DNA from: Photobacterium aquae
Lineage (GTDB): Bacteria > Pseudomonadota > Gammaproteobacteria > Enterobacterales > Vibrionaceae
Assembly (NCBI RefSeq): GCF_001029445.1
Contig: NZ_LDOT01000002.1
Location: forward strand, 62,001 to 126,000
Reading direction: 5' to 3'
Length of the DNA stretch: 64,000 nt
Positions 18,758 through 27,708 of the stretch are shown piece by piece. The translations under genes and the position numbers were made by a program. The notes under the pieces were generated by a model. That model had not been told where the DNA came from, did not search any database, and was given only the letters and a program-made list of their open reading frames with translations. The stretch's first letter is position 1, and each line of letters starts with the position of its first letter.

Positions 18758-20462
18758 GCTTCACTCCTTGCTCCGCCGTATTGCTTTGTGTGCTTTGTGG
18801 TTGATCAACCTCAGACATTAACCCCAAGAACTTATCGCAAGTTCCTGCTTTTTCTATACGCCCCTCTTTAAGTACGATCACCCAGTCCATCTGACGTAAA
18901 AAACCAGGCCGATGGCTAATCATCACGACAGTAATACGGTTTTCCTTGCAGTACTGGAGCACAATAGCAAGCGCCACTTCACCTTCAGGATCTAAATTCG
19001 AGTTTGGCTCATCCAGCACCAGAATACTGGGCGTTGAAAATACGGCCCTGGCCAAACCAATTCTTTGCTTCTGCCCACCGGATAACTGTACCCCTCCTTC
19101 GCCCAAGTATGTGTCATACCCCTGCGGGAGCGACACGATTAGCTCATGGATACAGGCCAATCGGGCTGCATGGATAATTTCCTCTGCGGGCGCATTGGAA
19201 AAACGACAGATATTTTCAGCGACTGTCCCTGCCAGCAGTCCCACTTCTTGCGGAAGATAACCGATATGCTTACCGAATTGCTCTTCAGGCCATAGTTCAA
19301 TGGAAGCGCCGTCAATTTTTATATTTCCCGTACTGGGCTTATGAATCCCCATAATGAGCTGGGCTAGCGTCGATTTCCCCGAGCCGCTATTACCCATAAT
19401 CGCCAGCGCATTTCCGGCCCCAAGTTTAAAACTGATATTTTGTAAAACAGGTTGATTTTGATGCGGTAGTTTAAGGCCGACATGGTGAAGCAGTAACTCA
19501 CCTCTCGGCTCGGGAAGCGCCGTTTTGGTCCTTGTGGGGCCACTCTCCCCATAGCGGGCTAAACGTTGTAGTGCCTGATAGGCGCTGAACCAACTCTTCC
19601 AACCACTAACAGCCTGTTCGAACGGTGACAGTACCCTCGCCATGATAATAGAACTTGCAATGATTGCCCCAGCACCAAGCGAATTTTGGAGAACAAGCAC
19701 CACCCCGACCGTCAATACTGCTGCCTGTAACAAGGTACGGAAATAACGGCTTATCGATAACAACTGTCCCGTTCTTGCATTTAGCCGCCACTGCAAATCC
19801 ATTAGCTCAACATTGCGCTTATTCCACACTCGACCAATGCTGTCTGACATCCCCATCGCTCTTAGCATCGGCGCATTACGGAGAAAATCATTCAACTCCA
19901 TGGAGGTCTTCACACCTAGCGACTGAGCTTTTTCATTAGGCTGCTTTGCTGAAACCAGCATCACCACAGACAAAAAACAAAAAACCAAACAGCCAATCAA
20001 GGCCACAACCCCTATATAAGGGTGAAGCAAGAACAAAATAAATAAGAAGAGTGGCACCCAAGGGATGTCGAACACTGCTGACGTTGAAGGCGTTACCAAA
20101 AACTGGCGTAGCTCAGCTAAGTCTTGCAATCCTTGTTTTTCAATACGGCTACATTTTGAAGAACAACGAATACTTTCAGCCAATAAATCTGAACTCAATG
20201 CCGAATCTAGCTTCAACCCCGTTCGCTGCAACAGCAAAGTTCGTGTATGTTCCAATATAGCTTGGGCGGTTAATAGAATAAGAGCAATAGCGGCTAACGC
20301 CATAAGCGTATCCATACTTCCGCTGCTGAGCACCCTATCAAACAACTGCAAACTGTATATTGGCAGTGTTAGTACTAAAAAATTGATCGCAAAACTAAAC
20401 AAAGCAACAAAGTACAGATCCCGCTTGCATGCCTTGAATGCCTGATTGAGTATATGCTGCAA
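18750..20462 (-). CDS. Type I secretion ABC transporter (permease/ATPase, PrtD family)
   Basis: An inner-membrane exporter of about 570 residues. An N-terminal six-helix membrane domain (about 15-300) is followed by an ABC ATPase with Walker A GNSGSGKS (about 360), signature LSGGQKQR (about 465), Walker B ILVLDEP (about 487) and the switch His in MISHRPG. There is no N-terminal C39 peptidase or CLD, so it belongs with PrtD-type transporters of RTX substrates with uncleaved C-terminal signals. A UUG start at 20462 is preferred because GGGAGG lies 7 nt upstream; another in-frame UUG at 20477 is 5 codons earlier with worse spacing. It is the first gene of the operon and the predicted exporter of the RTX protein. 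Confidence 0.92.
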   Translation of the reverse strand: MQHILNQAFKACKRDLYFVALFSFAINFLVLTLPIYSLQLFDRVLSSGSMDTLMALAAIALILLTAQAILEHTRTLLLQRTGLKLDSALSSDLLAESIRCSSKCSRIEKQGLQDLAELRQFLVTPSTSAVFDIPWVPLFLFILFLLHPYIGVVALIGCLVFCFLSVVMLVSAKQPNEKAQSLGVKTSMELNDFLRNAPMLRAMGMSDSIGRVWNKRNVELMDLQWRLNARTGQLLSISRYFRTLLQAAVLTVGVVLVLQNSLGAGAIIASSIIMARVLSPFEQAVSGWKSWFSAYQALQRLARYGESGPTRTKTALPEPRGELLLHHVGLKLPHQNQPVLQNISFKLGAGNALAIMGNSGSGKSTLAQLIMGIHKPSTGNIKIDGASIELWPEEQFGKHIGYLPQEVGLLAGTVAENICRFSNAPAEEIIHAARLACIHELIVSLPQGYDTYLGEGGVQLSGGQKQRIGLARAVFSTPSILVLDEPNSNLDPEGEVALAIVLQYCKENRITVVMISHRPGFLRQMDWVIVLKEGRIEKAGTCDKFLGLMSEVDQPQSTQSNTAEQGVKHG

Positions 20463-20630
20463 CAAAGCGCCTCCCAATACTCCACTTGATGTATATAAAA
20501 GTATAGGACAGCACTTGAAAAAATAAGCGCTAAGATTAATTATATTTCTTTAACATCAGAGACTTAAAACATGAGGCATCGATCACACTTTTAAACATTC
20601 ATTCCGCAGCACCAAGGGTATTGAGAATAT

Positions 20631-22079
20631 ATGGCACACAGATACGGACAATTTAACTGCTTATTAAAATGGCTGGTGACATATACCCTATTGGTGATAA
20701 CCAATACCTCCTCAGCTACGGACACTAAAGAAGACGAAGCGCCTAGTTTCTACGGTAACCGTACGATTGCCATTGAGATAACCCAACCAACTAAACAAGA
20801 CATCCAGTTCCAAAGGCGATCAATCGCCCCTGCAATTACAGGAGACGATACCAACAGATCATTGTCGCCCAATACGGAATTTCACCATCCGCACATTATC
20901 GTCCCTGTCAAAGCAGATACGGTGAAAAATACGCTTGATTTAAATCGCAATGAAATGCTGCTGGCAAAAAAAGCCTTTTATTATTTTGAAAGAAACTGGC
21001 AGGAAACAACAGGGTTAGTCGACTCAGTACAAGGTTACCCACATACGACGATGTGGGATATTGCCAGTGTGCTTGCCGCGACCATATCAGCAGAAGGCCT
21101 TGGCATCATAGCACTAGACCAATCACACCAACGCATCGAGCTCCTCCTTGAGACCTTAGCGACCTTGCCTCTTTATGACAATCGGCTCCCGAACCGCGAA
21201 TACAATACACGCACAGCCCAACCATCCGGCAGATATAGCACAAGCCCCAGCAAGGGAAACGGCTGGTCAGCGCTGGATATAGGCAGGCTATTGCTATGGC
21301 TCGATATAACACGCCGCTATCATCCAGAGCATCAGAAAAAAATTGAACATATTAAAAAACGCTGGGCGTTAGATGCATCAATAAAAGACACAAATTTGTA
21401 CGGTGAACTGAAAACCGGATCAACCGTCAAGTACAGGCAAGAAGGACGACTTGGATATTTACAATATGCAGCAACTGGCTTCAAGCTGTCAGGGTTCGAT
21501 GTTTCAAATGCCTTTGATAAAGGCGATACCCTAACCGTTAACGTCGATGGCATAGATTTACTGGCAGATAATCGTAATCTTCCTTATTTCACATCCGATC
21601 CTTATGTCCTCTATGCGATCGAAATAGGCCAAAACAACGCATGGTGGGATCAATTGGATCCGCTATTTACCCTCCAAAAACAAAAATCAAACAAAGAGCA
21701 GTCGTTATGGATCTTCGCAGAAGATGCCTTAAACCGTGCTCCCTGGTTTAGTTACAACAATATCTTTATCTATGGAAAATCATGGTTAAGTACTGCACCT
21801 GGCGGGAAAACCATAGAGAACCCGCAAATATTCAGCAACAAGGTGGGGTTTGGATTTAGCGTCCTGTTCCCTGATGATCCCTTCAGCCAAATCTTATCTG
21901 AAGCTGTTATTAGCCACAGTCTGGCACACCGCTCTATCCCTACCGGCATATATCAAAACGGAGGACCCAACACTGCATATAATATCAATACTAACTCTCT
22001 TATCCTTGCCGCCCTTTGGTATAAGCACCGCCATTATCGGCCTCTCATTGAACAAGGCACTGTCTCTGCGCGCCCATAA
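20631..22079 (+). CDS. Secreted DUF3131 family protein
   Basis: A 482-residue exported protein with a signal peptide of about 29 residues ending near SSA. A variable linker (about 30-105) precedes the DUF3131 domain (about 110-470), with the motif ETTGLVDSVQGYPHTTMWD at about 137-155 and a second conserved block around NGWSALDIGRLLLW. It is paralogous to the protein cut by the left edge of the window. The family's activity is unsettled; the alpha-helical, Trp/Tyr-rich pattern would fit an (alpha/alpha)n glycan-binding or glycan-cleaving fold. It is divergent from the exporter operon and upstream of a GH16 gene, so it is probably part of the same matrix locus. Confidence 0.8.
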   Translation: MAHRYGQFNCLLKWLVTYTLLVITNTSSATDTKEDEAPSFYGNRTIAIEITQPTKQDIQFQRRSIAPAITGDDTNRSLSPNTEFHHPHIIVPVKADTVKNTLDLNRNEMLLAKKAFYYFERNWQETTGLVDSVQGYPHTTMWDIASVLAATISAEGLGIIALDQSHQRIELLLETLATLPLYDNRLPNREYNTRTAQPSGRYSTSPSKGNGWSALDIGRLLLWLDITRRYHPEHQKKIEHIKKRWALDASIKDTNLYGELKTGSTVKYRQEGRLGYLQYAATGFKLSGFDVSNAFDKGDTLTVNVDGIDLLADNRNLPYFTSDPYVLYAIEIGQNNAWWDQLDPLFTLQKQKSNKEQSLWIFAEDALNRAPWFSYNNIFIYGKSWLSTAPGGKTIENPQIFSNKVGFGFSVLFPDDPFSQILSEAVISHSLAHRSIPTGIYQNGGPNTAYNINTNSLILAALWYKHRHYRPLIEQGTVSARP

Positions 22080-22272
22080 AAATACACGAGGTCTCTGCCA
22101 ATCTATTTTGTCATCCTGGTCTAGTTTCTTCCTTCCACCATTGCCCTATTTCCCCAGAGTTCACGCTTATCTCATAAATGCGACAGGTTTCTGTACTGAA
22201 AAAAAAACTAAGATTCACAACAGCTATGGTTGATTTATCCGTAGCACAATTTTGTGTAACTAGGACGTTTTT

Positions 22273-23067
22273 ATGAAACCCACATTAACAACCAACGCGA
22301 TATTCACATTGTTTATTATGGGCTTATCACTACCGGCAAGCGCTCAGAATAGTATTGATGACTTATTAACGGATTTTGACCAAACCATCTGGTGGAAATC
22401 CGATGGCTGGAGCAACGGTTTCCCTTTTCTTAATCGCTGGGAAGGTGAAGCTATCGAACACAGTGACAATGGAATGACCATTATTCTGTCACATCAACCT
22501 AGTACAGAAAGTAATTACGCTTTTCAATCGGGGGAACTACGTAGCCATAATTTTTATGGCTATGGCTGTTATGAGGTGGAGATGAAGGCCGCCGCGGTGC
22601 CTGGTGTGATTAGTTCTTTTTTCCTCTTTGCCGGACCTTATGACAAACCCGTTAATGGAAACGGTATGCACAATGAAATCGACATTGAATTTTTAGGTAA
22701 CAATACCAACGCCGTCCAGTTTAATTTCTGGACCAACGACGATCGATATGCACGAAGCCATGAACATCTCCACTACCTCAGTTTTGACGCTTCACAGAAA
22801 TATCACCGCTACGCGATTCAGTGGACCGCCGACGGCATTGAATGGTACATAGATGGCGTGCGAGTTTACCGTGTCGATAATTTACCCTCGGATCCAACCC
22901 CGACCATCGATGACAATCGACTACGAATCATGGCTAATTTATGGGCAACGGATCCTCGTATTTCCAATTGGGCTGGTGAATTTGATACCTCTCCCTCAAA
23001 CCAGGCCACGGCACAATATAAAGCCATCCGATTTATCCCTAATGGCCAGTGCTCAACACCACTGTAA
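22273..23067 (+). CDS. Secreted GH16 beta-glucanase, lichenase-like
   Basis: A 264-residue exported enzyme with a signal peptide ending ASA (cleavage about 24/25). The GH16 jelly roll carries the HNEIDIEFLG motif, with the nucleophile Glu135, the assisting Asp137 and the acid/base Glu139. The motif without the extra Met bulge of laminarinases, plus FNFWTND, FDAS..YHRYAIQW and WYIDG, resembles bacterial lichenases (beta-1,3-1,4-glucanases) such as Bacillus BglA. It would cut a mixed-linkage beta-glucan in the periplasm or outside the cell. It lies 193 bp after the DUF3131 gene. Other GH16 specificities remain possible. Confidence 0.88.
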   Translation: MKPTLTTNAIFTLFIMGLSLPASAQNSIDDLLTDFDQTIWWKSDGWSNGFPFLNRWEGEAIEHSDNGMTIILSHQPSTESNYAFQSGELRSHNFYGYGCYEVEMKAAAVPGVISSFFLFAGPYDKPVNGNGMHNEIDIEFLGNNTNAVQFNFWTNDDRYARSHEHLHYLSFDASQKYHRYAIQWTADGIEWYIDGVRVYRVDNLPSDPTPTIDDNRLRIMANLWATDPRISNWAGEFDTSPSNQATAQYKAIRFIPNGQCSTPL

Positions 23068-23171
23068 GACAGGCAAAGATCCTCAAGGCGCACTATACTC
23101 CTATAGTCCTTAGGTCTTACAGCAACAAATGAACAACAAAGTACACTTGCCATAACGTACTCGGTGTAAAA

Positions 23172-23199
23172 AAAACGGCGTGCTAAGCACGCCGTTTTC
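23172..23199. terminator. Bidirectional terminator between GH16 and nupC
   Basis: A strong GC-rich hairpin with arms AACGGCGTGCT and AGCACGCCGTT, flanked by A-rich sequence on the left and T-rich on the right. It can serve both converging genes. Confidence 0.9.
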
Positions 23200-23224
23200 A
23201 TATCTGCTATTTATCACATTCCCA

Positions 23225-24442
23225 TCAGAATGATAGGAATACACCTGCAATAGTCGCACTCATCAAGTTAGCAAGCGTCGCTGCGAAAATTGCTTTAAAG
23301 CCCAGACGGGCAATATCCGGACGACGGCTTGGAACAACCCCGCCTAAACCACCCATAAGCATCGCAATGGAAGTCAGGTTTGCAAAACCACACAAAGCAA
23401 AGGTCACTACCGCTTGAGAATGCGTACTTAGCTGATCTTTTACTGCCATCAAATCGGCAAAAGCAACAAATTCGTTTACCGCAATCTTTTTACCAATCAG
23501 GCTAGCGGCAACTGTCGCTTCAGACCATGGCACACCAATCAACCATGCCACAGGAGCAAACAGGTAACCAAAGATCATTTCTAGGCTGAAGTTCTCAATG
23601 CCAATCCAGCTACCCACATGGGCAAGACCACCATTGATCAGGGCAATCAAACTGATAATAGCAAGCAAGCTCGCACCTACAGCCATCACAATTTGCAAAC
23701 CGCTTAAAGCGCCCTGAGTTGCTGCATCGATAATATTTACCGGTGCATCATCATCTTCGTCTTCGTTGCCTTGGTCTTCAGAGATTTGTTCTGTTTGCGG
23801 CACCAGAATTTTAGCCATCATCAAACCCGCAGGGGCAGACATGAAGCTTGCAGCAATCAGGTAACTGATATCTACACCCAAGCCAGCGTAACCAACCAAT
23901 GTGCCGCCTGCAACCGATGCCAAACCGCCAACCATAACGGCAAAAAGCTCTGAACGTGACATTTTGGCTAGATATGGACGTACCACAAGCGGTGCTTCAA
24001 CTGAGCCCACAAAAATATTGGCCGTTGCAGACATAGATTCAGTGCGGGTTGTACCTAGCAGGCGCTGCAGCATGCCGCCGATACTACGGATGATGAAGCC
24101 CATCACACCAAGGTAGTAAAGCACAGAAATCAACGCTGAGAAGAAAACGATTGTTGGCAGTACATTGACTGCAAAAATGAAGCCCAGCTTGAATTGTGCC
24201 AATTGGCCAAACAGGAACTCGGTACCGATACGGCCGTAGTCAATAATGCCAGATACCGCATTGGACACGCTGTTCAAAATTTCGCGGCCAACAGGTACGT
24301 ATAGAATGAAACCGGCAAAAACTAACTGGATGGCAAAAGCCCCGCCAACAGTGCGCCAGTTAATCTCACGTCGATTTTCAGAAAACAGAATTGCAATCGC
24401 AAAAAGCGTTATTACGCCAAGTGCGCTGACCAAGTAGTGCAC
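23225..24442 (-). CDS. nupC: Concentrative nucleoside transporter NupC
   Basis: A 405-residue CNT-family nucleoside:proton or sodium symporter with about 8-10 membrane segments. It has the family's nucleoside-gate region, the ANIFVGSVEAPLVV motif (about 143-156), a transport-domain loop GGTLVGYAG, and CGFANLTSIAMLMGG near the C-terminus. A GTG start at 24442 is chosen because GGGAG lies 6 nt upstream; a UUG two codons earlier overlaps that site. An acidic cytoplasmic loop (DQGNEDEDDD) is longer than in E. coli NupC. A CRP-like site lies upstream (24505-24520). It is a single gene with its own terminator. Confidence 0.93.
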   Translation of the reverse strand: MHYLVSALGVITLFAIAILFSENRREINWRTVGGAFAIQLVFAGFILYVPVGREILNSVSNAVSGIIDYGRIGTEFLFGQLAQFKLGFIFAVNVLPTIVFFSALISVLYYLGVMGFIIRSIGGMLQRLLGTTRTESMSATANIFVGSVEAPLVVRPYLAKMSRSELFAVMVGGLASVAGGTLVGYAGLGVDISYLIAASFMSAPAGLMMAKILVPQTEQISEDQGNEDEDDDAPVNIIDAATQGALSGLQIVMAVGASLLAIISLIALINGGLAHVGSWIGIENFSLEMIFGYLFAPVAWLIGVPWSEATVAASLIGKKIAVNEFVAFADLMAVKDQLSTHSQAVVTFALCGFANLTSIAMLMGGLGGVVPSRRPDIARLGFKAIFAATLANLMSATIAGVFLSF

Positions 24443-24504
24443 GGCCAACTCCCAGAAAGTTATTTAGTAAACGATTGCGGAGGCATTCTATTCATAACTA
24501 AAAG

Positions 24505-24520
24505 TGTGACAAGCATCAAA
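24505..24520 (-). promoter_or_regulatory. Candidate CRP site upstream of nupC
   Basis: TGTGA-CAAGCA-TCAAA matches the CRP half-sites TGTGA/TCACA with one mismatch and correct 6-bp spacing. It lies about 63-78 bp before the nupC start, a usual activator position. Nucleoside uptake genes are commonly CRP-dependent. The same 253-bp gap holds no gene. Confidence 0.5.
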
Positions 24521-24695
24521 TTGTTGCGCTTTTTTACACTTAAAAAACATATGAAAGTAAAACGATTAAATCACAGACGATATCAGCGATTTAGCAGGGA
24601 TTGGTGCAAATAGGGGATACTATTGTCACCCTGAGTGATAATTAGGGCGAGAAATCATTATATCTATAACCTCTTTCGCCCAAATAACAACCGCC

Positions 24696-25619
24696 TCAGT
24701 TGAGTACTTTATCCCAATAAGCCGGCTCACCAATATGAGATTTAGCAAATTCAATGAAGGCCTGAACCTTCTTTGGTAGGAACTTGTGGCGAGGATAAAC
24801 AGCATACAGTGGCATATGCTGTGAGAGTTCCCAGTCAGGCAAAAGCCGCACCAACTTCCCTTCCTGAAACTCTTTGTCCAGCAAATAAGTCGCAAGATAC
24901 CCGATCCCATGTCCTGCAAGTGCCGCATCCAAAATAGCATCTGCAGAATCGACCCGGTAATTTCCCTTCACTTTTATCGCCCTATCCTCTCCCTCTTGGC
25001 TGAAACACCACACATTATCTTTACGCTCACGACTGTAATAAATAATGCAGTTATGTTGCTCTAACGCCTCAGGCGTATAAGGCACGCCTTCTTGGGCCAA
25101 ATATTCAGGGCTAGCAGCCAAAATAAAATGACAGTCGGTCAAATGTCGTGCGACAAAACCTTCCGGCGGCGAGTCTGTCATCCCTATCCACAGATCAAAT
25201 TGCTCGGCAATTAAATCCACCCGGTGGTCAAACAAACTCATCTCAACATCTATATTGGGGTAAAGTGCATGAAATGACTTAATGTATGGGGCAATATGAT
25301 GCTTTGCAAAAGACTGGGCGATCCCCACCCGAAGTCGGCCCTGCATCGAGTCCGATGCGGTAACTAACTCGCTCTCAGCCTCATTAATTTCGTCTACGAC
25401 ATTATTACAATGTACAGCAAACCGCTCCCCAGCTTCAGTCAATGAAAATGAGCGCGTAGTCCGCTGAACCAGCTGAACACCAAGACGCTCTTCTAGCTGC
25501 TGGACTTGCTTGCTCACCTGAGTCCGAGAAATATCCAACAGCTGCGCTGCTTTGGTAAAACTGCGCTGCTTAGTCAACGCATTGAATACCACCATTTGCT
25601 GGGCTTTTTTGATCACCAT
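24696..25619 (-). CDS. LysR-family transcriptional regulator
   Basis: A 307-residue LTTR. The N-terminal winged helix-turn-helix (about 8-65) contains RSFTKAAQLLDISRTQVSKQVQQLE. The effector-binding domain covers about 93-295. The type with an RVGIAQSFAKHHIAPYIKSF start and Asp-rich interior resembles the CrgA/AaeR-like subgroup acting on small aromatic or quinone-type signals, but the ligand and targets are unknown. It is monocistronic, downstream of the chemoreceptor array on the same strand, separated from it by the array's last terminator. No divergent target gene is adjacent. Confidence 0.87.
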   Translation of the reverse strand: MVIKKAQQMVVFNALTKQRSFTKAAQLLDISRTQVSKQVQQLEERLGVQLVQRTTRSFSLTEAGERFAVHCNNVVDEINEAESELVTASDSMQGRLRVGIAQSFAKHHIAPYIKSFHALYPNIDVEMSLFDHRVDLIAEQFDLWIGMTDSPPEGFVARHLTDCHFILAASPEYLAQEGVPYTPEALEQHNCIIYYSRERKDNVWCFSQEGEDRAIKVKGNYRVDSADAILDAALAGHGIGYLATYLLDKEFQEGKLVRLLPDWELSQHMPLYAVYPRHKFLPKKVQAFIEFAKSHIGEPAYWDKVLN

Positions 25620-25680
25620 TCAGCTAATCCGATTCATTTATTTTTCTATCACCCACTATACCAAACCCCCTTACAATGAA

Positions 25681-25708
25681 AAACGGCTGGTCTTTCGACC
25701 AGCCGTTT
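25681..25708 (-). terminator. Terminator of chemoreceptor gene 1
   Basis: Arms AAACGGCTGGTC (25681-25692) and GACCAGCCGTTT (25697-25708) enclose a 4-nt loop. T residues follow when read leftward. Confidence 0.9.
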
Positions 25709-25733
25709 CATCAACCAAACCGACTTAGAATGC

Positions 25734-27362
25734 TTAAATTTTGAATACGGACAACTGCTGCTTCTGCTGCTCTGCCAAACGTGACAACTCATTGCTCGCC
25801 AAGGCACTTTGACTGATCCCAGCCACGTTCTGATTCACAATCGCAGACATATTCGTGATATTTCGGCTGATATCCTGAGTCACCTGTGATTGTTGTTCCG
25901 CCGCCGTCGCTACCTGCGTGTTCATATCACTAATCTGCATCACCGAATCAGTAATACCCAACAAAGCGTCATTGGCCTGAGTTGACAACAACTGATTACG
26001 CTCAAGCATCTCAAGGCTGCTCTGCATACTACTGTTGGCATTCACTGACTGTGACTGTAGCTCTTCAATAATTGACTGAATTTCGATGGTCGAGTCTTGG
26101 GTCCGAGCCGCAAGCATCCGCACCTCATCAGCAACAACGGCAAAACCGCGTCCCAATTCACCCGCTCGCGCCGCTTCAATGGCCGCGTTTAACGCCAACA
26201 AGTTTGTTTGCTCAGAAATACCGCGAATCACTTCAATCACTTTGTTGATCTGATCTGACTGGTCTTTCAACTGAGTAACCACACCTGCCGCTTCCCTCAA
26301 TTGATGAGACATCTCTCGGCTCGCAGCATTGCTTTGTTCAAAAATGCTTAACCCCTGTCGAGCTAGCTCATCTGTTTGCTTAGCTGTTGAATCTGCCAAG
26401 GTCGCATTATCGCTCACATTATCAGCCGTACTCGACAGTTCATTCACCGCTGAGGCAACCTGATCAATCTCATTAAGCTCTGATTGCGCATTAACTTCAG
26501 ACTGCGTCATTACCGTTGCCAGCTCCGTCGCTGCCGCTGCAACGTCTTCACTGATGCGAATCAAAGACTCAACTGTACCGTTCAATTGGCTCACTGTCGC
26601 ATTCACATCACTGCTCAGCTTAGACAGCTCGTTGTCACCCTCAGAGTCGGCGCGTATCGTTAGATTACCCTTAGCTACTTCACGCATAACCATTTGAATA
26701 TTGATAATAGGCTTAACGATCAAACCAGAGAGAACCCAAGCCAAAATAATGGCAACCACAAACACCGCCATAATCCCGAAAGCAACGGAACTCATCAAAT
26801 CCGTGTTAGCAATTTTGCTCTGATCCATGCTGTTCTTCGAGTAAGTATTGACCTTTTGTGACAACGCATCGATAGCCTTAACCATCTCATTGCCTGACTG
26901 ACGATACTGACTAATAAAGCTGTCGAATTCACTCTTGCTCTTAACACCTGAATCAACCTCGGCAAAAAAAACTATTGCCGCTCTTGAAAGATCAATATAA
27001 CGCTGGATCGCCAGCTCAACCTTGACCGCATCCTCTCGCAAAGCATCGACATCTTCCAACACTTGAAGATCATCATTAAGCGACTTAATCTGGCCCGATA
27101 TTTCATCTAAAAATAATGCGCGACGAGACGGATCGTAGATAGCGTAAACCGCTGAAATACGCAGTGGGTAAACGGCATTAGTGATATGAGATAACGTATC
27201 CTTATATGAGACTAAGTCATTGGTATTATTAAAAATAACACCTTGCTCTGTCTCAAGCTTTGACTTCGTTGTTGTTAAAGCGGCAAGTAAAAGAACAACT
27301 AAAATCATTACAGGCAGCAATACCTGATAACGAACAGATAAGTGGCTCAATGAAAAATGCAT
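25734..27362 (-). CDS. Methyl-accepting chemotaxis protein, array copy 1
   Basis: A 542-residue transmembrane chemoreceptor. The first membrane helix is at about 10-28, and a four-helix-bundle-type periplasmic sensor at about 29-188 contains [13 protein letters not shown] (about 66-78). The second helix is at about 190-212, HAMP at about 213-265, and a cytoplasmic signalling hairpin with the tip [19 protein letters not shown] follows. There is no C-terminal CheR/CheB-tethering pentapeptide; it ends VFKI. It is the most divergent of the five copies, with different residues in many positions of the signalling domain. A GCGCGCGC run lies about 60 bp upstream of its start. The ligand is unknown. 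Confidence 0.93.
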   Translation of the reverse strand: MHFSLSHLSVRYQVLLPVMILVVLLLAALTTTKSKLETEQGVIFNNTNDLVSYKDTLSHITNAVYPLRISAVYAIYDPSRRALFLDEISGQIKSLNDDLQVLEDVDALREDAVKVELAIQRYIDLSRAAIVFFAEVDSGVKSKSEFDSFISQYRQSGNEMVKAIDALSQKVNTYSKNSMDQSKIANTDLMSSVAFGIMAVFVVAIILAWVLSGLIVKPIINIQMVMREVAKGNLTIRADSEGDNELSKLSSDVNATVSQLNGTVESLIRISEDVAAAATELATVMTQSEVNAQSELNEIDQVASAVNELSSTADNVSDNATLADSTAKQTDELARQGLSIFEQSNAASREMSHQLREAAGVVTQLKDQSDQINKVIEVIRGISEQTNLLALNAAIEAARAGELGRGFAVVADEVRMLAARTQDSTIEIQSIIEELQSQSVNANSSMQSSLEMLERNQLLSTQANDALLGITDSVMQISDMNTQVATAAEQQSQVTQDISRNITNMSAIVNQNVAGISQSALASNELSRLAEQQKQQLSVFKI

Positions 27363-27708
27363 GTAGACGACCTTACATATTAGAATAATAGAAGCGCCAC
27401 AACGGCTATGGTTTTAGCGCGCGCGCAATATATTCAAAGTCAAAAATGCTGTCTACATTCATTTTATGAAGTATTTGTTTCACATAGTCACTGATGACTA
27501 GTATTTAGACCTAAAACAAATGATAAATTAAATAATATCAACACTATAGATAAAACAAAAACATCACTAATATCTAAACAAGAGAGTCATTACTAGCACA
27601 AGTAACTATACTTTTTTAATCAATAGATGCCATCTAAATAAATTAGGTGACTAATTAAACAAAAAAAGCCGATCTTACGATCGGCTCTTCATCAACACAC
27701 TATCTAGA
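27363..27708. other. AT-rich spacer between chemoreceptor genes 1 and 2
   Basis: No gene is seen in 346 bp. It contains the terminator of copy 2 at 27667-27686 and a GC run near 27419 that stands out from its AT-rich surroundings. A promoter for copy 1 is expected near the left end, but no clear sigma-70 or sigma-28 element was recognised. Confidence 0.5.
27667..27686 (-). terminator. Terminator of chemoreceptor gene 2
   Basis: Arms AGCCGATC and GATCGGCT with a TTAC loop. Seven T follow when read leftward. Confidence 0.9.
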
